This document shows positions 58,301 through 64,000 of a stretch of DNA of 64,000 nucleotides, piece by piece. Each line of letters begins with the position of its first letter. Within the stretch, counting starts at the first letter, position 1. Under the pieces are notes generated by a model. The model was not told the DNA's origin, did no database searches, and saw nothing but the letters and a program-made list of their open reading frames with translations. A program made the position numbers and the translations under genes. Source of the DNA: Eudorina sp. 2006-703-Eu-15 (Eukaryota; Chlorophyta; Chlorophyceae; Chlamydomonadales; Volvocaceae); the NCBI GenBank assembly GCA_003117195.1, contig BDSI01000017.1, forward strand, positions 682,001 to 746,000. Direction: 5' to 3'.

Positions 58301-59423
58301 GCGCCAACAGGTGCTGGCTGGCGTGTTTCTGGAGGGTGAGCTCCACCTGCAGGTTGTAGTTGTCGGTGGCCATGCGCGTGGCGCTGGCCATCTCCTGAAG
58401 TGAGATGGGAGGCAAGGTGGCAGGGCTGGTGGGAGATGGGATGGGAAAAGGAAATATTGATTGGTGCTAGGGGACTTTACTACGCCGGATGCCGAGCTCG
58501 CGAAACGACAGCGCCCCGGATGCTGGGGACCCTGGATTCGGATGCCGTGCTCTCACACGGTTCACGTTCAGGGGACCCAAATGAGGGCGGCTGTGGGCTG
58601 GGGTCCGTCGGGTTTCGGGTTCATACATGGAAAATGTATCACCACGACGAGAACGGGGCTGGCTTCGGCAGTCAATGGAGTCGGTGGACCATGTGACGGT
58701 CGGTGCCAGCGCGGTTGGTGACGATGGGGCGGGTTTCGAGGTGGTAATCGCGTGCGTGCCGGGGAAGCAGCAACGCCAGACTGCAGGCCTGCCACGACGG
58801 GCACGGGCACGTTGACACCATTTCCCCTCTGCTTGACCGCACCTTGGCAACGTTCTTCAGCTCCGCTATGCAAGGCTGGAGCTGCTGGACGCTGCCTGGG
58901 CCTGCCCCGCAGCCCGAGTAGCGCCGGTTGTCCACCAATAGGTTGAAACTCTGCTTCAGGGCACAGGCCAGTGATCGCATGTCTTTCCGCATTTCACGGC
59001 AGACGTCCGCTTGTGTGCGAACGTCATCCGAGGCATCGCCCAAGAACAAGCCATCCCATTCCCTTGCAAGCTGTCCCAAAGCATGCTGCTCCAGCTGATC
59101 CTCAAACGCTTGCTGCGGCTCGCCACGGGCCGACCCTCGGTGCAACGGGAAGAAAGCGTCATCCCTAGCTGGATGGTGACCGCCCTGCTCTGGGGTGCTG
59201 AAAACTCGGGTGTCCGGAGAATACAGCGGCGACGAGCGAGGCTGCAGGCTTGGTACGCTCCGCTGCGGGTGCGCAGGGAACGGTTACCACTAAGTAAAAA
59301 CGAGCTGACCGCCAGACGTAAGCATCTCACCAAAGACAAATTAAATTTCTCAGGGCTGTTTGAAAACGTCCTCGTAAGCGCCTCGGCAGCCCTGCCATAG
59401 CTGTTTGGCACCGGCGACTCCAT
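52305..59423 (-). CDS. Large alanine/glutamate-rich coiled-coil protein (1,571 residues)
   Basis: Eight exons: 59423-59331, 59262-58843, 58394-58251, 57949-57743, 57461-57099, 56677-54020, 53580-53022, 52576-52305. They sum to 4,716 nt with consistent phases. Residues 1-170 are Ser/Pro- and Gln-rich and contain GLFLGDASDDVRTQADVCRE and ALKQSFNLLVDNRRYSG. Exons 3-4 are helical (QVELTLQKHASQHLLAQLHE; ELEEQLEASQANVEHL). Exon 5 is Gly/His-rich. Exon 6 holds a coiled coil of over 500 residues (roughly 610-1150) made almost only of A, E, L, R, Q, broken by two poly-Ala runs. The C-terminal exons contain a helix (RRRLLQDYRERYGQVSELLS), Gly-rich disorder and a terminal acidic KFDFGDVDFAKLTSM. No motor, kinase or membrane segment is seen. 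A scaffold of centriole, basal body or Golgi is possible, but this is only a guess. The exon 4/5 boundary is less certain. It is head-to-head with the ABC transporter gene. Confidence 0.8.
54220..54470. repeat. GCN (poly-alanine) triplet repeats inside the coiled-coil gene
   Basis: Two imperfect triplet runs in exon 6 (about 54240-54290 and 54395-54470) are read on the minus strand as poly-alanine tracts of about 14 residues each. Mixed GCC/GCG/GCT/GCA codons suggest they are maintained as protein tracts rather than being fresh slippage. Confidence 0.75.
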
Positions 59424-59996
59424 TCAAGCCCCCAGTAACGCCGAAAAGCCCACGGACGCCCGTTGAAGGGTCAACAATTTATATTCTGGGTTATTGCCCC
59501 CAGGGTATGGCACATAACGGCTGCACGCACAACAGCATTTTGCAAGACTGGCAACACTTCAAGTCTTGGAGCCGAGAGTTATGCAGCAGCAAAACTTGAA
59601 CGACGGGAGAAGGTGTGTAAGATGTTGCTCTGTCTCTGCTACAAAAGCCTGTCACCGAGGACTGCGTTGGTGAAAGGTATATGTAAGACACCGACTGTTG
59701 TATTCACGCTACCGAATGCAAATGACACCTTAGATGTGTGTGTCGATATTATCCGTTGTGACGAAAGCAAGGCGAGGTCAAAAGTGAAACGATGATTTCA
59801 CGCGTACGAAATGCAGTTGTGTTGCCCGTCTTGGCCATCCCAGCGCGGAATTTGTATATCTTGGTTACCACGATATGACAGCAACTCCTGGGTGAAAGCT
59901 CCGTGGGGGTCTGTCGTGTAACCCTAACGCCCAAGAGCGGCCCTCGTGTGACCACTGGCTCGTTTGCCACGCCACAGGGGCTGTCGGATTTCAGTG
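59424..59996. promoter_or_regulatory. Divergent intergenic region, coiled-coil gene / ABC transporter
   Basis: A region of about 570 bp between two divergent start codons. It contains AT-rich stretches but no element I can name. Short open frames here show no family. Confidence 0.4.
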
Positions 59997-62900
59997 ATGC
60001 TCCCAATCAAATACCTGCCGCCGAAATGCCTACAATCACGTCGTGTCATATGGCGCCGACTGCCGTCGACGAGGACCGAGTGGCGAGGCCTGCCCCGCGT
60101 TGCCCAGCCACAGCGGACTGATGCCCCCTTGGCAGTAACCCCCAAGCGAGCGGATGGGCCCAGCACTGACCTTAGCGTCATCCTCGACCGCCTGGTCAAG
60201 GCAAGTTGCGCGCGAAGTGCTCTTTGTGGACCTTGAAGCCTGTGGCCATGGGCAGCAGCACACTTCTTTGTTCGCTCTAACAATCGCGACTGAATATACT
60301 ATATTATCATGCAATTTGTATGGCTTAATGCCGTAACGAATCGGATGTTCCCCGTACGCGTATATTCCTGCGGTCCGCAGTTGGCGCTCCCCTACTGGCA
60401 GACGGAGAGCAGCGCCCGCTGGAAGCTCGCCGGCGTAGTCGGCCTCACCCTCGCCACCACTGCCGTCAGGTTCGCACTGGGGCTCTGTTGCCTTCAAGTG
60501 ACAGGAACGACAGCCAGTTTCCCGCTACCCGAACGGGTAGCTGGGCTGGCTGCAACCGAGAGCTTGGGGAGCAGGCACGGACTTCCCACCCCTTGATGTC
60601 AAATACCACCAATATTATTCATGGCACCAGCAACCCTTGGGTTACTATAACAGTCATGACCGTGTCCGAAAGTCAACGGAACACGGCGGAGGTTGAAAGG
60701 ATCACAGCGACGTTGTCGTCCGTACAGTTGTACTGCGGTGAGGCAGGGCAGTACATCACAGCGTCGCACCCTCGCCTGCGGGTTTGTAACCCGGCACGCC
60801 TGATGCACCTGCTCAAGACATCCTAGGGTTGCAGCACTGGGTTCTGTCCCGTGGGCTGTTTCGATCGGGGAGCGCCAAGCAGCAAGGAACTGAGCTCGCG
60901 GGCGAGGCCGGACAGGCGGCCATGCGGGTGCTTCCGAGACGGGAGGGGGCCTCGCGACCATATCAACTGCGTAGGCAACGGCTCAACGCCCAACAGCCCT
61001 TCAGACGCTCGCTATGCTCCACCCAGATCGGCGCCATAACGGACCCACATCAACCGCCCGCCCGCCCGCTTCCCCCCGGCCCCGTGCCGCAGCGTGGTGT
61101 TCAACTTCCTGGGCCGCGACTTCTTCACCGCGCTGTCCGAGAAGGACGAGGCGCAGTTCAAGTTCCAGCTGGTCAAGTACCTGGCGGGCTTCGCGCTGGG
61201 CATACCCGTCTTCGTGTTCAAGGGGTACTTCCAGGTGCGGTGAGGGTGGGGGCGAGGGCGAGGGAACGGCGAGGGAAGAGCGGAAAGGGGTAGCGGGTCT
61301 GGCGTCCGTACGGATGGTAGGACCCGCGGGTCGGTGCGGTGGGTGTGTCTGTGTCAGCACGTGGGAAACTGGTCTGTATGTCGGGGTTGTGCTGGGGGAG
61401 GAGGTTGGGGGCAGCGGCGGTGTCGGTGAGGGGACGGCTTGTGCTGCGCTGACAGACACCGAGACAGACACTGCGCGCGCGCGCGCGCGCGGGCGGGCGG
61501 GCGGGCGGACTCCTGGCTGAACACAGCTCCGTTGGGCGCCCCCCTACGGCCCCGCAGAGCAAGCTGGCACTTGAGTGGCGGCAGTGGATGACGGAGCGGC
61601 TGCTGTCCGACTATCTGGCGGGCCGGACCTTCTACGGGCTGCAGCAGAGCGGCGAGGTGGACAACCCGGACCAGCGTATCTCCTCGGACGTGGCGTGAGT
61701 GGACGGGGCGGGGATGGACGGGGCGGGGCGGGGTCGACCGGCTGTAGTGCTGCAGGTAGGTAGGGCCGCTGTGAACTGCTTCCGACGGCGGGGCGATGAA
61801 CGCTGAAGGCGCAGGACCCGCGTCGAAAGGAACGGAAAGGCTAGGGAGGGGAAGCTTGAGGAAAGCAGAACAGCACAGACGCGACATCATGAATGCCCCT
61901 GGCCGGCATGTGCGGGCTGCCGACCCACCGGGGTATCAGCCGGTGGCACTGAGCCGGTTGCACTAGCCACGCGCGTGGGTCATCACAGTCAGCCTGGACC
62001 AGGGAACCTCCCTTGCGCCGGCGCGCAATTGAATCACTGACGGATCCCCCTCTGTCAATTGATGTACTCCCCTCCGCGCTTCCCGTTGCCTTCCCCCCAC
62101 CCCCGCCAGCAACTTCACGGACACCGCATTGGGCCTGGCGCTGACGCTGCTGAACGCGGGTATCGATCTGGTGTCGTTCTCCGGAATCCTCTTTTCCATC
62201 TACCCCCCGCTCTTCGCGGCGCTCATCATCTACTCCGTGGGGGGCACGGCCGCGTCGGTGGCGCTGGGCAAGGTGCGACGCGGAAGCCTGATCCGGGTGG
62301 TGCGGGGCGGGGCGGGGCGGGGTTCAAACCGTTACAGGTGCGGCTTCGAAAGTCTTGACCCGGGCTCGGAGGTCAACCACTTCTCGCCATTTCGAGAGGG
62401 CTGTCGGGTCAGCGGGCATGTGGCGATGGGCTCCCTCGTTTGACCCGAATCGAAACCGCCGGGCCTGGCCGCGCGGCCCACGACCCGTGGGTCGGCTGCT
62501 CGCGCCTCCCTGCCTCCCTGCCTCCCTCCCCCCTCAGAACCTGGTGACGCTCAACTTCACTCAGGAGGCCCGCGAGGCGGACTTCCGGTACGGGCTGGTG
62601 CGGGTGCGGGAGAACGCGGAGAGCATCGCCTTCTACGGCGGCAACCAGGACGAGAAGGCGCTGCTCAAGGAGGTGCGGGGGGGCGGGGGGGGTCGGGAGT
62701 GGACCCGGGTCACCCGTGGGGCCCACCGCTGTGGGGCCGGGGTGCGCTGTCCGGTGCTGACGGGTAATCAACGTGGCATGGGAGGGGGGTTGAAAAGAAA
62801 ACTCAAACCCAGGAACGACCCCGGGCACCCCCCGAATTATTCATGAATAACTTGCGTGACGAGGTACCCCGGAAGGGGGCGGCAGCCATTGGTCATGTTG

Positions 62901-64000
62901 GCAGGGCAGCGTGTATAGGCGGATGGGGAGTGTGTGGGGGGGGGGCGGCGCCCGGGGTATGGAGCGACGGAAGGGGTCAAGCGCACAAAGTGCCTCCCCG
63001 AACCCCCGGCCTGACCCGCCGTGCCGCCTGACTTGTGTCTCGTTGCCGCTGTCGCGGGCCCCGACCCGCGTCCTTCCCCTCAGCGCCTCCAAGCCGCGGT
63101 GACCAACTACCTGGGGCTGCTGACTGCCTCCCGGAACCTGGACTTCTTCACCTCTTTCTACCGCTACCTCATTCAGCTGCTGCCCGCGGCGGTGGTGGCG
63201 CCCCTGTACTTCCAGGTGCGGGTGGGGGGCCCGGCCCTTGCGCCGCCGCCGCCGGTCAGGATGGGGTGGGGTGGGGCTGGGGCTGGGCGGGGCGCGGATG
63301 TGCGGGAAAGGGCGGAGGTGGGGCTGCTGCGGGATGGGGATGCGGTGTTGTTGTGTGTGGTTGGTGGACCTGGTGCAGAGCGTTGTCGACTGGTGTCGTG
63401 GTTGTGTTAGGGTGAGGACCGGGGCTGATTGGAAAGTGTTGGCAGGATGTCTGGTGTCTGTCGATGGTGGTGGTGGTGGTGGGTGGTGGTAAGGGTCAGG
63501 GCGGAAACCCGTGGCGGGTCGCGGACACAGGCCCACACGCAGCGCGCCCGCTCTCAACCCCCGCTGTGTCCCCCAATCCACCCCCACATCTCGCGGGCCC
63601 CGAGCAGGGTAAGATTGATTTCGGCGTCATCAACCAGAGCCAGTCGGCCTTCAACCACATCCTGAACGACGTGTCGCTGGTCATCTACCAGGTGGGGCGG
63701 GGACAGGGGCGGTGTGCGAGGGAGGGGAAGGGCTGGGTGCGCTCATCGCGGGTGGGGGGAACGGGTGGTGGTGGGCTGCTACACAGCTGGAGCCCGGGGC
63801 TCGTCCTGGTAGAGAGGAGGTCCGCCGGAGGAATGGGCAGTCCCACGTGGCTTCGTCGGCTCGCATTGACAGCGAGCCCTACACCGTTTACCAGGCTCGG
63901 CCAATCACACGCGGCTCTCCTCTTCCGCTGGCACCACCTCCCTCTCCTCACAGCCGCTACCATCCACCTCAGTCCCTCAATCCCCCTTCCTCACCCCTCC
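59997..64000 (+). CDS. ABC transporter, ABCD2-like (plastid), 3' end outside window
   Basis: Half-size ABC transporter of the SbmA/BacA-related D subfamily; plant members (ABCD2) are predicted in chloroplasts with an unknown substrate. Exons: 59997-60200, 60381-60469, 61093-61234, 61558-61694, 62110-62272, 62538-62672, 63084-63215, 63608-63691. All phases agree, giving 362 residues so far. The first ~65 residues are Arg/Pro/Leu-rich, consistent with a transit peptide. The transmembrane domain then has LALPYWQTE, VVFNFLGRDFFTALSEKDEA, EVDNPDQRISSDV, ILFSIYPPLFAALIIYSVGG, ADFRYGLVRVRENAESIAFY and FGVINQSQSAFNHILNDVS, all hallmarks of the family. The ATP-binding domain must lie to the right. The first intron begins with GC rather than GT (AAG then GCAAGT). 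Intron 3 has a GC dinucleotide tract (61472-61508). Confidence 0.88.
61472..61508. repeat. GC-dinucleotide / GCGG tract in ABC transporter intron 3
   Basis: A pure alternating GC run passes into GCGG units inside the intron 61235-61557. Such alternating purine-pyrimidine DNA can adopt a Z-form and is length-variable. It has no coding effect. Confidence 0.8.

Noticed and set aside
62318..62345. tRNA T-loop-like GGTTCAAACC
   Set aside because: No matching acceptor stem, D arm or anticodon arm could be built around it; it lies in an ABC transporter intron.

Overview
The window looks like nuclear DNA of a green alga (Chlorophyta, probably a flagellated, volvocine-like lineage). The evidence is: GC-rich protein-coding exons; many short GT-AG introns; eukaryotic core genes (CCT1, RPT5, ADAT3); plastid-type genes (GatA, a plastid TPR protein, an ABCD2-like transporter); and a p25-alpha (TPPP) type protein, a family common in flagellated organisms. 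The species cannot be named from sequence alone. Gene models were built by hand from splice sites and codon phase. For every complete model the exon lengths sum to a whole number of codons, which supports the models independently.

Conserved part 1 (1-25.3 kb) is gene-dense. A mitochondrial carrier gene (minus, running off the left edge) is head-to-head with the 12-exon gene for chaperonin subunit CCT1 (plus). CCT1 converges on the two-exon 26S proteasome ATPase gene RPT5 (minus). RPT5 is head-to-head with single-exon ADAT3, the non-catalytic subunit of the tRNA A34 deaminase (plus). Three plus-strand genes follow: an unrecognised 604-residue protein with a disordered N-terminus and coiled-coil C-terminus, a plastid TPR-like protein, and the 8-exon amidotransferase GatA with its Ser-cisSer-Lys triad intact.

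Accessory part (25.3-52.3 kb) is gene-poor and repeat-rich. Its main content is three related two-exon minus-strand genes (28.1-29.1, 33.3-34.2 and 37.7-38.5 kb). They have identical architecture, including a 199-nt first coding exon, a phase-1 intron and the same C-terminal block, and belong to a family I do not recognise. The rest is a p25-alpha-like gene (minus), a broken gene of unknown family, a broken ADP-ribosylglycohydrolase gene containing a small fold-back element, two copies of a dispersed ~400-500 bp repeat, a long hairpin, a 47-bp minisatellite and several microsatellites.

Conserved part 2 (52.3-64 kb) holds a large 8-exon gene (minus) for a 1,571-residue alanine/glutamate-rich coiled-coil protein. 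It is head-to-head with an ABCD2-like plastid ABC transporter gene (plus), whose nucleotide-binding half lies beyond the right edge.

The conserved genes are housekeeping genes without an obvious shared pathway: protein folding, protein turnover, tRNA modification, organellar Gln-tRNA formation and organellar transport. The strongest candidate for something undescribed is the three-copy family at 28-38.5 kb.
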